This document shows, one piece after another, positions 17,452 to 26,159 of a stretch of DNA of 64,000 nucleotides; position 1 is the first letter of the stretch; each line of letters opens with the position of its first letter. The position numbers and the translations under genes were made by a program. The notes below the pieces were generated by a model. It saw only the letters and a program-made list of their open reading frames with translations, made no database searches and had not been told where the DNA came from. Source of the stretch: CAZIVP01 sp964542915 (GTDB taxonomy: Bacteria > Calditrichota > Calditrichia > Calditrichales > Calditrichaceae); contig CAZIVP010000014.1 in the NCBI GenBank assembly GCA_964542915.1, forward strand, positions 1-64,000, written 5' to 3'.

Positions 17452-18574
17452 ATCCATACTCTATATCACCATCGATCCGCTGGAATACCGCCGGCGGATA
17501 TTTAATCAAATCAAAGTCGCGCAGGATCTGGGATTCGACATAACGGTAGTTTCCATTGCACAGACGGCCATGGATTATGACGACAATCAGTATGATTTTG
17601 ATATCAAACGTATTCGGGTCCCATTTAAAGGCGGTCCGCTTAAATTTATCTGGTTTAATATCAAAACATTATGGATCATCGTATTTCGATCCTATGACGT
17701 GATGCATTTACGCGGTTTGTGGGTATTACCGGCTTTTTTGTTATACCGCCTCTTCCATCGCCCGTTCGTCATCTACGATGCCCATGAATTTTTTGCTGGA
17801 CACCAGATTTGGGATGACCGGCCGCTCAAAAAACGATTATGGCTTCTCGTCGAACGATTGGCCGTACCTTTCATCGATCATCTGGTTACGGTTTCACAAC
17901 CCATTCTCGAACTATTTAAAAAACGCTATCCGAAAATAAACAACCTAACGCTCATACGTAACCTCCCATCGCTAACGAACCGGATTAACCCTAAAGAAAG
18001 AGATGCAGAGTTCAATCCGCCCTTAAAACTGGTCTTTCACGGCTATTTTTTAAGAGGCCGGGCATTACCGCATATCATAACGGTGATGGATCACTTAAAG
18101 GAATTACCGATTGAGCTGATATTAATCGGAGAAGGTCCGTTAGAAAACATGCTAAAATTCGAAGTTAAAAAACGGGCATTACAAGCAACGATCGCTTTTC
18201 ATCCAATGGTTCCTTACGGTCAGCTGACGCGCTTCATCAGTCGCAACCACATCGGATTATCCCTTAACGAACCGGACTGTTTGAATCGCCGGTACGCGCT
18301 GGGCAACAAATTTTTTGAATATTTGATGGCGGGGTTGGCCGTTATTGCCACGGATATCGAGACCAAACGCTTCTACATCGACCGCCATCAAATCGGGGCG
18401 CTGGTGGATGCCGACAATATTGTAGAGGATTTAATACATATGCTAACGGATATTCTTAACCGCCCCGGGCAATTACAGCAGTGGCGTATAAACGCACGAA
18501 AAGCGTCATTGGCATTGAACTGGGAAAGCGAATCCCGGAAGCTAAAGGACATTTATCGCCATGCCGCATCCTGA
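17444..18574 (+). CDS. Glycosyltransferase (GT4-like)
   Basis: The 376-residue protein is a GT-B fold glycosyltransferase. The N-terminal half contains VMHLRGLWVLPAFLLYR and VIYDAHEFFAGHQIW, and the C-terminal half contains LVFHGYFLRGRALPHII, IGEGPLENML and a GNKFFEYLMAGLAVIATD block, where the glutamate of the usual E-x7-E sugar-nucleotide site is expected. It acts in the cytoplasm on a lipid-linked or polysaccharide acceptor, probably in the same pathway as the deacetylase before it and the flippase after it. The donor sugar cannot be read from the sequence. Confidence 0.88.
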   Translation: MAKSILYITIDPLEYRRRIFNQIKVAQDLGFDITVVSIAQTAMDYDDNQYDFDIKRIRVPFKGGPLKFIWFNIKTLWIIVFRSYDVMHLRGLWVLPAFLLYRLFHRPFVIYDAHEFFAGHQIWDDRPLKKRLWLLVERLAVPFIDHLVTVSQPILELFKKRYPKINNLTLIRNLPSLTNRINPKERDAEFNPPLKLVFHGYFLRGRALPHIITVMDHLKELPIELILIGEGPLENMLKFEVKKRALQATIAFHPMVPYGQLTRFISRNHIGLSLNEPDCLNRRYALGNKFFEYLMAGLAVIATDIETKRFYIDRHQIGALVDADNIVEDLIHMLTDILNRPGQLQQWRINARKASLALNWESESRKLKDIYRHAAS

Positions 18575-18614
18575 CAGAAAATTTTGAAACAATGATTGGA
18601 ATTGAACGACATCA

Positions 18615-19853
18615 ATGGCCATGCTGAACCGAATCAGAGATTTTTCCAAAACCGCAACCGCCCGTAAAACAGCGGCATTGTATACGGCTATTATGATCAA
18701 TGTCGTGTTGGGTTATGTGGTAACCAAGTTGAATACAGCCTGGCTTTCCGTTGAGCAATACGGAATGTTCAGCTTATTTGTGAATACCATCTTTTTTTTT
18801 CGCGCCTTTCTCAGTTTTGGCCTGTTCGAATCGTCCTCGCGCCTCCTGGCTATCGAAACACAACCGTCCGCCGCTAAACGATACCTGGCCGGTACGGTTG
18901 TTTTAACTGCAGGCATCGGGATTTTACTCTCCGTCATCCTGCTGATCCTTTCCCAGTTTTTCGACCGGATTTTCGAGACAAAAATCGGATTTCTGCTTTG
19001 GGCTTTCTGGCCGCTGGCAATAGTTGTGGTCCTGCAAAACATGCTGCAGATTGTTTTACGCGGATTAAGCTACATCCGGATGCTCAGCGTCTATATGTTC
19101 TTACCGCGACTGTTATACGTTCTTTTAATGGTTGTTTTGATGGCCGCCGGGATATTCACCATCAAAACAACGCTACTGGCGTTTTTAGTAACCCTGCTCA
19201 TCGTTTCGGTTTACTTCATATATGATCTGAAACCGGTATTCCAGGACTTGAAACAAAATCTAAAAAGACTTCTTCGGGAGATACGCGAATTCGGCGCCCA
19301 CCTGTATACGGCGAATATTCTTACGGCCTTCATCAATCACAGCGATAAACTGATACTGGCCTATTTTATCGACGCCCGTCAACTGGCTTACTATGCCCTG
19401 GCCTTTGCGCTGACAATGCCGATCACCCATTTTTCGAAGGCGCTCTCCACCAGCGCCTTCCGAAAATTTGCCAATCAGCAGCGTCTGGACCGCCGCCTGT
19501 TGCTCATGAACTCCGCATACATCATCGCGGCAGCCGCCATACTAATTCTTCTGCGTAATTTCATCATACGTGATCTATTCTCCGAAGATTTTTTACCGGC
19601 TATACCGGCGCTCATCGTTTTAGCGATTGCCTTTGCATTCAGCGGGCTTTCGGTGCCGTATACAATGTTTTTTAAAGCGCAGAAACGCGGTAAAGAAGTA
19701 CGCAATATTACGTTTATCGTACAGGTGATTTTTGTGGTAAGCAATCTCGCGCTAATTCCGTTTTTCGGGATTATGGGCGCCGCCTGGTCCGCTCTGATCG
19801 CATTCTCGCTGGATTATTTACTGTATGTGATTCAATACCGCAGAACGCCATGA
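18615..19853 (+). CDS. Polysaccharide flippase (Wzx/MATE-like)
   Basis: The 412-residue protein is hydrophobic throughout, with about twelve predicted membrane spans, and has the layout of polysaccharide biosynthesis flippases (Wzx-type, MOP superfamily): VVTKLNTAWLSVEQYGMFSL near the start, where the phrase 'EQYG' is typical, and IMGAAWSALIAFSLDYLLY at the end. It would move a lipid-linked oligosaccharide across the inner membrane. It follows the glycosyltransferase by 40 bases and ends the plus-strand polysaccharide unit. The next gene is convergent, 15 bases away. Confidence 0.86.
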   Translation: MAMLNRIRDFSKTATARKTAALYTAIMINVVLGYVVTKLNTAWLSVEQYGMFSLFVNTIFFFRAFLSFGLFESSSRLLAIETQPSAAKRYLAGTVVLTAGIGILLSVILLILSQFFDRIFETKIGFLLWAFWPLAIVVVLQNMLQIVLRGLSYIRMLSVYMFLPRLLYVLLMVVLMAAGIFTIKTTLLAFLVTLLIVSVYFIYDLKPVFQDLKQNLKRLLREIREFGAHLYTANILTAFINHSDKLILAYFIDARQLAYYALAFALTMPITHFSKALSTSAFRKFANQQRLDRRLLLMNSAYIIAAAAILILLRNFIIRDLFSEDFLPAIPALIVLAIAFAFSGLSVPYTMFFKAQKRGKEVRNITFIVQVIFVVSNLALIPFFGIMGAAWSALIAFSLDYLLYVIQYRRTP

Positions 19854-19868
19854 CCGCCTAACGTCCTT

Positions 19869-20615
19869 TTAACCCATATCGCTGCGACGGGCCGTCGTTA
19901 TCATGTGCGACGGCTTAAACAGCACTCGATTGAATAAACGATGGGCGACGAACCAGAGCCGGAAGGGTGCTTTTTTGAACATTATATTGAAATGCAGACG
20001 ATCCGCAACTTTGTTGTTGATGAAACGATAGCGCTCGGCCTGAAAACCGGCCGTTTTAAGCAACGCCGAGATTTTCTCCTCGTCGAAGGAATGAAAATGG
20101 GCGTGGGTGGGCGTCGGTTTGTTGCAATGCACGCATATCTGATAACGGATGCGCTCTTTGTACGGAACCGAAATCAGCAATCGCCCTGCCGGCTTCAAAA
20201 CCCGTCGCACCTCCTGCAACGCCGTCGCCGCTGCTTCCACATGCTCCAATACCTCCGACATCACAATGATATCGAACGATTTCTCTTTAAACGGCAAACG
20301 AAAAATATCGCCGGATGTCGGGTGCATAAGGTGGCCGGAAAAACGTTCTTTTAAGGCTTGAACATTGATGACGGCAATGTCGAGCGGGAAATAACGCAGT
20401 AACGTTTTGTTCATCCAGGTAGAGGGCAGCGGACTTCCGCCGCTTCCTATCTCGAGTATACGGGCGTTAGAATCGGGACGCGCTTCATACAGCAGGGCTT
20501 CATAGCGACGCCGGATAGCCTGCTCCTCAAACCGGTCGATTGAAAAATAGTCGTTGTAAGCGGCGTCGGCCTGGTAATGCCGGACATGATCCTGATATTT
20601 CAGATTGCCTACCAA
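19869..20615 (-). CDS. SAM-dependent methyltransferase (class I)
   Basis: The 248-residue protein has class I methyltransferase motifs: ARILEIGSGGSPLP (motif I), FPLDIAVINVQALKE, IIVMSEVLEHVEAA (motif IV), and GRLLISVPYKERI (motif V). The layout resembles Methyltransf_11 enzymes found next to polysaccharide clusters. The open frame begins with TTG at 20613-20615 after an in-frame stop, and no ATG is available before motif I, so TTG is taken as the start; the ribosome site is weak. The substrate is unknown; the neighbouring polysaccharide genes suggest a sugar or lipid carrier, which is inference. Confidence 0.85.
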   Translation of the reverse strand: MVGNLKYQDHVRHYQADAAYNDYFSIDRFEEQAIRRRYEALLYEARPDSNARILEIGSGGSPLPSTWMNKTLLRYFPLDIAVINVQALKERFSGHLMHPTSGDIFRLPFKEKSFDIIVMSEVLEHVEAAATALQEVRRVLKPAGRLLISVPYKERIRYQICVHCNKPTPTHAHFHSFDEEKISALLKTAGFQAERYRFINNKVADRLHFNIMFKKAPFRLWFVAHRLFNRVLFKPSHMITTARRSDMG

Positions 20616-20691
20616 TGTTTAAACCAACCTTCATTCTAAGTTCGGTATCGCTTTACGGAATACCGGTGCCTGCAAATATGCGAAGCACCCC

Positions 20692-22518
20692 TTAATTTGC
20701 CGCACGATCCGATTGAAGCGATCTCTTCTCGGTGGAGCGATACATGGCATCGATCCGGTCTTTATAATGTTGCTCCACCACATTGCGCTTGATTTTAAGG
20801 CTGGGCGTAAGCTCGCCTTTTTCGATGGACAACGGCTGCTCCAGTATGGTGAAGTTCTTCACCTGTTCGTAACGGGCAAAGTCCGCCTGGAGACTCCTGA
20901 TTTCATCGCCCATTAAGGTTTGCACTGCATCCGATGCACACAGGGCCTCCCAATTTTTACCGTCCATGTTTTTTTCGGCAGCCCAGGCTTTCAGCATTTC
21001 TTCATTGGGGATGATCACGGCGCTGATATATTTCCTTTTATTGCCGACCAGACAGACATCATCGATGTATTTACTGGTTTTGATGCGATGTTCGATCGGC
21101 GCCGGCGTCACGTTCTTACCTCCGGCGGTTACGATGATATTCTTCTTGCGATCCGTAATAAACAAAAATTGATCTTCATCCAGATAGCCGATATCGCCGG
21201 TATGCAGCCAGCCCTCTGCATCGATGATATCTTCCGTAAGCTCCGGTTTGCCGAAATAGCCCTTCATCAAAATGTCGCCGCGCACCAGAATTTCGCCGTC
21301 ATCCGCAATCTTCATATCAATACATTCGATCGGTTTACCGCAGGAACCATAGCGTGTTTGTCCCGGAGGCGTAAGCGTGAGGATCAGGTGCGTTTCGGTC
21401 ATTCCGTAACCTTCGATAATTGGCAATCCGATGGCCTCGAAAAATTTTAGGGTTTCCACGGAGAGCGGCGCACCGCCTGCGATGGGATAGCGAAATCGCC
21501 CGCCCAGTTTGTTTGTGATTTTACGGAAAACCAATTTTTCGGCCAGCCGGTAGCTGCGTTTCAGCAAAGGCGATATCTTCCCTTTTTGCCTCTGATCGTG
21601 ATATTCCAGACCGGTTCCTACCGCCCAGTAAAAAAGTTTGCGCTTAATGGCGGGCCCCTGCTCCACTTGTTCCTGTACACGCGAGGCAATTTTTTCGTAC
21701 AGACGCGGTACGCTTACCATAACGGTAGGACGCGCATCGGCAATATCTTCCACGACCGTGTCAATACTTTGCGCATAGTGAATGGTCGCGCCGCGATACA
21801 TGGGGCACCAGTGTCCCGCCAGACGTTCGTAAAGATGGCTGAGCGGTAAAAACGATAAAAATACATCGTCGGAATAAAGATTCAGAACCGCTTCAGAATA
21901 CACAATATCGGTCACAAAGCCTTTATGATGCAACATAACGCCTTTTGGTTCGCCTGTTGTACCCGACGTATAAACCAAACTGCAAATATCCTCCGGATCG
22001 ATTTCCTTGATGGAATCATCAAAAAAGGACCTTTGCTTTTGCCGGCGACGCCGGCCCTCTCCAATAACCGAGGAAAAAGAAAGGGTATCCTCGCCGTCCG
22101 CGTTTTCTTCTTCAAATACAATGATTTTTTCGAGTGTGGGTACTTTTGCTTTGATTTCGCGAATCTTGTCCAGTTGATTTCGATCCTCGACAAAGACAGC
22201 GCGCGTTTTGGAATCGTTTAAAATATAAGCGATCTGTCCGGGCGGCAGGGTTTGATAAATCGGAACGACGACGGCACGCAGGGCAAAAGCGGCGAAATCA
22301 CTGATGGTCCACTCCGGTCGGTTATTGGAAAGGATGGCCGCTTTATCGCCGGGTTGTAAATCCAAGGTAGCAAGTCCGTGGGTTAAATTACGTATGGCGT
22401 CTTCAAATTGGCGGTACGTGTACTGTTTCAATTTGCCGCCACGACGATAGCGCAGGGCGTCTTTGTCGCCATGCTTTTTTACGGTTTCAAGCAACATGTG
22501 TACAACGCTCTGGAACAT
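20692..22518 (-). CDS. Long-chain acyl-CoA synthetase (AMP-forming)
   Basis: The enzyme activates fatty acids with ATP and CoA. The 608-residue protein has the adenylate-forming signature YTSGTTGEPKGVMLHHKG at about residues 191-208, GYGMTETHLILT around 370, WLHTGDIGYLD around 442 and the hinge DRKKNIIVTAGGKNVTP around 459-475; the catalytic lysine of the C-terminal lobe is in GELTPSLKIKRN near the end. The early YRQFEDAIRNLTHGL block is typical of the FadD15/FACL type. A strong AGGAGGG ribosome site precedes the ATG. It stands alone, so I cannot say whether it serves degradation or lipid building. Confidence 0.93.
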   Translation of the reverse strand: MFQSVVHMLLETVKKHGDKDALRYRRGGKLKQYTYRQFEDAIRNLTHGLATLDLQPGDKAAILSNNRPEWTISDFAAFALRAVVVPIYQTLPPGQIAYILNDSKTRAVFVEDRNQLDKIREIKAKVPTLEKIIVFEEENADGEDTLSFSSVIGEGRRRRQKQRSFFDDSIKEIDPEDICSLVYTSGTTGEPKGVMLHHKGFVTDIVYSEAVLNLYSDDVFLSFLPLSHLYERLAGHWCPMYRGATIHYAQSIDTVVEDIADARPTVMVSVPRLYEKIASRVQEQVEQGPAIKRKLFYWAVGTGLEYHDQRQKGKISPLLKRSYRLAEKLVFRKITNKLGGRFRYPIAGGAPLSVETLKFFEAIGLPIIEGYGMTETHLILTLTPPGQTRYGSCGKPIECIDMKIADDGEILVRGDILMKGYFGKPELTEDIIDAEGWLHTGDIGYLDEDQFLFITDRKKNIIVTAGGKNVTPAPIEHRIKTSKYIDDVCLVGNKRKYISAVIIPNEEMLKAWAAEKNMDGKNWEALCASDAVQTLMGDEIRSLQADFARYEQVKNFTILEQPLSIEKGELTPSLKIKRNVVEQHYKDRIDAMYRSTEKRSLQSDRAAN

Positions 22519-22825
22519 GCCTTTACCCTCCTGAGGTATTCAATGCTTTGTCTGCAGACAGTTCAATATACAATATGGTTATCTTGCTTTCAACGCAATC
22601 GCCCGAACGGGACAAGACGCCCTGCTCTATTCCGGACAAGCTCCGAATTTCCGAAAATTCGAAAAGATCAACCACGAGGTCGGCCCATGTAAAAGAGTCA
22701 ACCCCTTTTTAGTATTTCTAAGATTTGCGAAACAAAACATAACAATCACCTTATAAGACCAATTATGCACAGGACCGAACAACATCGCAGATGTTGCATT
22801 GTTGTGTAGCTTACCCATCCCTAAA

Positions 22826-22853
22826 TCCCTTCCCTAAAGCAATAGGGAAGGGA
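22826..22853. repeat. Perfect inverted repeat (TCCCTTCCCTA)
   Basis: TCCCTTCCCTA at 22826-22836 is repeated inverted at 22843-22853 around a 6-base loop. It has no T-tract, so it is more like a repeat-family hairpin than a terminator; the C-rich/G-rich arms recall the repeats at 2511, 37259 and 37985. Confidence 0.6.
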
Positions 22854-22926
22854 CTTTGACACGGCACGGTGTTAGACCACTGCAAAACACATGGGATGGC
22901 TGCTGACTTTCAGACAAAATTCCTTT

Positions 22927-22955
22927 CGGCGCTCTCTGCCCACTCGCTGGTTCAT
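22927..22955. repeat. GCGCTCTCTGCG-type dispersed repeat, degenerate copy
   Basis: GGCGCTCTCTGC followed by CACTCGCTGGTTCATCA matches the clearer copies at 37436-37472 and 37918-37952, which read GCGCTCTCTGCG or GCGCTCGCTGCG followed by TACTCGGCGGTT. Confidence 0.4.
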
Positions 22956-22986
22956 CATTAATTTATTGGCGGACTCAGCGCTGTTT

Positions 22987-24774
22987 TTATTCCGGTACGC
23001 CTGCCGCATGTTCGTAAACCACCTTCCCGCCAATGATGGTGTACAATACGTTCGTCTCTTTGATCTTCCCTGCAGGCACTTCCATGATGTTTTGAGAGAG
23101 CACGGTGAAATCGGCCAGCTTGCCCTCGGTAATGGAGCCTTTTATTTCTTCTTCGAACGCTGCGTAGGCGCCGTTTATGGTATACGCCCGCAACGCCTGT
23201 TCGCGGCTCATGGCTTGTTCGGGGTAAAAGGTTTCTCCGGCAAGGGTTTTTCGTGTTACCGCCGCGTAAAAATTCGCGATGGGATCGAGGGCTTCCACCG
23301 GCGCGTCGGTGCCGTTACAAATGACCGCGCCGCTTTGAATGAGATTTTTCCAGACGTAGGCGCCCGCCTGTGCGCGAGTCTCACCCAGGCGTTTGATTAC
23401 CCACGGGGCGTCGGAAGTACAATGAATGGGTTGCATAGAGGCGATGACGCCTAATGTTGCAAAGCGCGGAATATCGGCCGGGTGCAGGTGCTGGGCGTGC
23501 TCGATCCGCCAGCGCCGGTCGCCGCCGTTTTCACTGTTTTTTAGAACGCGTTCGTAAATGTTGAGCGTCTCACGATTGGCGCGATCGCCTATGGCGTGCG
23601 TGCAAAGCTGAAATCCGTGTTCCAGGGCGATGCTTGCGGTTTCCTGCAACTCCGATAGCGGCGTTACGTTTAAGCCGCTGCTGCCGGGCATGTCCCTGTA
23701 AGGGCTGAGCAGCCAGGCGCCGTGCGCGCCGAGCGCTCCGTCCATGTAACGTTTGATGCCACCAACGGTTAAGTGATGTTTTCCAAATCCTTCGATCCCG
23801 TACAGGTCAATGGAATCCCTCAGCGTCCGGTTATCTTCCTGAAGCATCATCCAGAGGCGTACGTTCAGGCGGCCTTGCGCAACCATCCGTTTTATACGAT
23901 CGATCTCTTTAAAGCTTGCACCGGCGTCATGCAGCGTGGTAATGCCGTTGCGCAGGCAGGCCTGATCCGCCTTCTGCAGGGCAGTCTGAACCTCTTTCTC
24001 TTTTTCCTGCGGACTGCGCCCTTTCTGCCATTGCCGGTAGGCGCTTCGAATCAACATTTCGGCGTTTTCCAAAAAAACGCCGGAGGGGCTGCCGTTTTCA
24101 AGACGCAGAATACGCCCGCCTTCCGGGTCCGGCGTCTGCGCATCCACACCCGCAAGCTCCATGGCTTTAGCATTGGCAATAAGGGCGTGTCCGCTGGCAT
24201 GGGTCAACATAACGGCGTGATCCGGAGACGCAGTGCTTAAAGCATGGTGGGTGGGATAGCCTTCTACGGTTTTCGCCGGCGCTTTTCGCCATTTTTCCTG
24301 ATGCCAGCCGCGGCCGATAATCCATTGACTTCCTGGCGTATGCTGCACCGCATCCGCCGTCCGTTGTACGATTTCGGCCCAATCGGTTGCTCCATTTAAA
24401 TTCAGTTGCATTTTGGAGCGGCCGAGCCCCAGAAAATGGGCATGGCTGTCGATGAAACCGGGCACAACCGTTGCACCGTTCAGATCGATCACTTCTGTGC
24501 GTTCGTTTTTAAGCTCCTCCATTTCCGCCGTACTGCCCACCGCCATAATCCGTTGGTTGTGAACCGCCACCGCCTCGGCCACGGGCCGCCGCTCATCGAT
24601 GGTGATCACCCGTGCATTGGTTAAAATGAGATCGGCGTCGGGTTGCTGGTTCTGACAAGCCGCTAAAAATACCAGGAAAATGGTGAATACGGTGAATATA
24701 TGACATTTAATCCATATCGCTTTTGAAACAGGACTTCTGAATATGCCGCTAATTCCCATCTTAGTCGTTCCCAT
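22987..24774 (-). CDS. Amidohydrolase lipoprotein (YtcJ-like)
   Basis: The protein is a member of the amidohydrolase 3 (YtcJ-like) metal-dependent hydrolases. After the signal sequence it has the beta-sandwich start ADLILTNARVITID, the metal-binding VVPGFIDSHAHF, then FQLCTHAIGDRAN, WRIEHAQHL and ICNGTDAPVEALDP, which supply further metal ligands. The N-terminus ends in IFLVFLAAC, a lipobox, so the mature protein is probably anchored by lipid to a membrane and faces the periplasm. Two ATG starts (24774 and 24759) are possible and neither has a strong ribosome site. The substrate is unknown. The TPR gene upstream ends 32 bases before it on the same strand. Confidence 0.9.
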   Translation of the reverse strand: MGTTKMGISGIFRSPVSKAIWIKCHIFTVFTIFLVFLAACQNQQPDADLILTNARVITIDERRPVAEAVAVHNQRIMAVGSTAEMEELKNERTEVIDLNGATVVPGFIDSHAHFLGLGRSKMQLNLNGATDWAEIVQRTADAVQHTPGSQWIIGRGWHQEKWRKAPAKTVEGYPTHHALSTASPDHAVMLTHASGHALIANAKAMELAGVDAQTPDPEGGRILRLENGSPSGVFLENAEMLIRSAYRQWQKGRSPQEKEKEVQTALQKADQACLRNGITTLHDAGASFKEIDRIKRMVAQGRLNVRLWMMLQEDNRTLRDSIDLYGIEGFGKHHLTVGGIKRYMDGALGAHGAWLLSPYRDMPGSSGLNVTPLSELQETASIALEHGFQLCTHAIGDRANRETLNIYERVLKNSENGGDRRWRIEHAQHLHPADIPRFATLGVIASMQPIHCTSDAPWVIKRLGETRAQAGAYVWKNLIQSGAVICNGTDAPVEALDPIANFYAAVTRKTLAGETFYPEQAMSREQALRAYTINGAYAAFEEEIKGSITEGKLADFTVLSQNIMEVPAGKIKETNVLYTIIGGKVVYEHAAGVPE

Positions 24775-24806
24775 TTTATTCTTATAAAACTTTACCGAAA
24801 ACCGGA

Positions 24807-25631
24807 TTACTTTGTATTTTCCACTACTTCCCGCACAAAGTCAATAGCGCCCGGCGTTTGTTTCCAGAAGGCGCCGAAGCGCTCCCAGTAGTCAAAAGCC
24901 TCGTCCGCTCCGCCGATGGTGATCATGCCCTCTTCCATATTTTTGGGCCGGGTATGCCGTTTTTTCAAAAGCTCTTCGGCCACAAGAGGCGTGATTTCAT
25001 GCGCCTCTTCCAGATACTTCCGGCCGTTTTCCTTATGACCCAGTTGCAGCTCCGCCAACACGCGGCCATAAAGCGTATCCGCCAATGCATCGTCTCTGAA
25101 CGCAGAGCAAACGTCAAGTACCTTTTGCGGTTGATTTAATACAAAAGCAACTTCAATAAGCATGCCCCGAATGCCCTGATTATCATTGGGATTCATCTTC
25201 AACAAATTCTCGAAAATTTCCAGGGCCTTCTCGTATTGGCTTTCCATAAAATGAGCCATACCCAAGCTCTGATAACACCGCAGAAAGGGCCGGTTCTCCA
25301 CCCAGCCATACTCCAAACGATCTTCACCGAAGGAAAATGTATCGGGTAATGCCTTAAAGCCCAAATCAACAACACGTTGCCACACGTTTTTGGCTTCTTC
25401 GTACCGACCGCTATCGTGTAAAACCAGACCGTAGTAATACATAGCGTCTATAAAATCCGGCGCTTGTCCGAGCACATCTTCCAACTTGGCGATAGCCTGC
25501 TCGTTTTGATCTTCTTCCGCCTTATCGATCGCTTCGTAAACCTGATCCTGCAGATTCAGAGCCTCGCGCTGATATTCAAACTTAAACTGATGCGGCACCA
25601 CCTCTACAACTTTAATTCCGGAATCACGCAT
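24807..25631 (-). CDS. Tetratricopeptide repeat protein
   Basis: The product is soluble and largely helical. TPR-like units are visible at ALNLQDQVYEAIDKAEEDQN..AIAKLEDVLG, DAMYYYGLVLHDSGRYEEAK and SLGMAHFMESQYEKALEIFE, with LLKMNPNDNQGIR following. The last ~60 residues (ITIGGADEAFDYWERFGAFW) resemble the C-terminal part of small SEC-C/DUF-type TPR proteins but I do not recognise a named family. I chose the ATG at 25629-25631 since GGGAGG is 5 bases upstream; a GTG four codons earlier overlaps that site. TPR proteins bind partners; none can be named here. Confidence 0.82.
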   Translation of the reverse strand: MRDSGIKVVEVVPHQFKFEYQREALNLQDQVYEAIDKAEEDQNEQAIAKLEDVLGQAPDFIDAMYYYGLVLHDSGRYEEAKNVWQRVVDLGFKALPDTFSFGEDRLEYGWVENRPFLRCYQSLGMAHFMESQYEKALEIFENLLKMNPNDNQGIRGMLIEVAFVLNQPQKVLDVCSAFRDDALADTLYGRVLAELQLGHKENGRKYLEEAHEITPLVAEELLKKRHTRPKNMEEGMITIGGADEAFDYWERFGAFWKQTPGAIDFVREVVENTK

Positions 25632-26159
25632 ACATCCTCCCACTGTTCAATATGTTTTGATAACCTTCCGATGTTAACGATTCCCAACCTTATAATCAAA
25701 TCTGCCCTTCCCGAAAATCAAATCGCACTTTTTGTTGCCGGTGTGTTTTCGATGGGACCGAATCAAAATCATACTATTTGTGAAAAATGTAATATTAAAC
25801 TCTGTATAATCAATTGATATGCCGGACGTTAAGCGGTGTATTCCAATTAAATTTGATATTAACCTTCCATTCGATTATATTGAAGCTTGTAACCAAAATA
25901 AAAACAAAATGTAATGGTAGTATCATGAAGGCATTAAAAGAAATCAGAGAGCATTTGTTCCTGAAATTTCCGTATCCTATGGCCAATCCCATGAATACCA
26001 TGTATTGTTTCCATCCTCTTTGATGCAGCCGCATCAATCGCTTAGTTGTTCTGTTTTCCCGCATTCCAATTTTTCCTGTCTAAATTGTTATTTCGCATAA
26101 CAAGCGTGTTAAGTGCAAGGAATGCGTACGATTAAGTTACACCAATAAAAGGAATTATC
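25632..26159. other. Gene-free region upstream of ablA
   Basis: These 528 bases have short open frames on both strands (for example 25810-26064 minus and 25814-26023 plus), but none has a ribosome site together with coding character or a family I recognise. No clear repeat, terminator or riboswitch was seen. The ablA promoter should lie in the last 100 bases; AAAGGA precedes its ATG. Confidence 0.45.

Larger units (their letters stand above)
22519..22986. other. Gene-free region with intergenic repeats
   Basis: These 468 bases between the acyl-CoA synthetase and amidohydrolase genes hold no credible gene. They contain the perfect palindrome at 22826-22853 and, near 22927, a degenerate copy of a GCGCTCTCTGCG-type repeat also seen twice in 37433-37952. 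The remainder shows nothing I can identify. Confidence 0.5.

Noticed and set aside
25810..26064. Minus-strand 84-codon frame, with an overlapping plus-strand frame, before ablA
   Set aside because: Neither strand shows a ribosome site together with coding bias or a known family; the two overlap each other.
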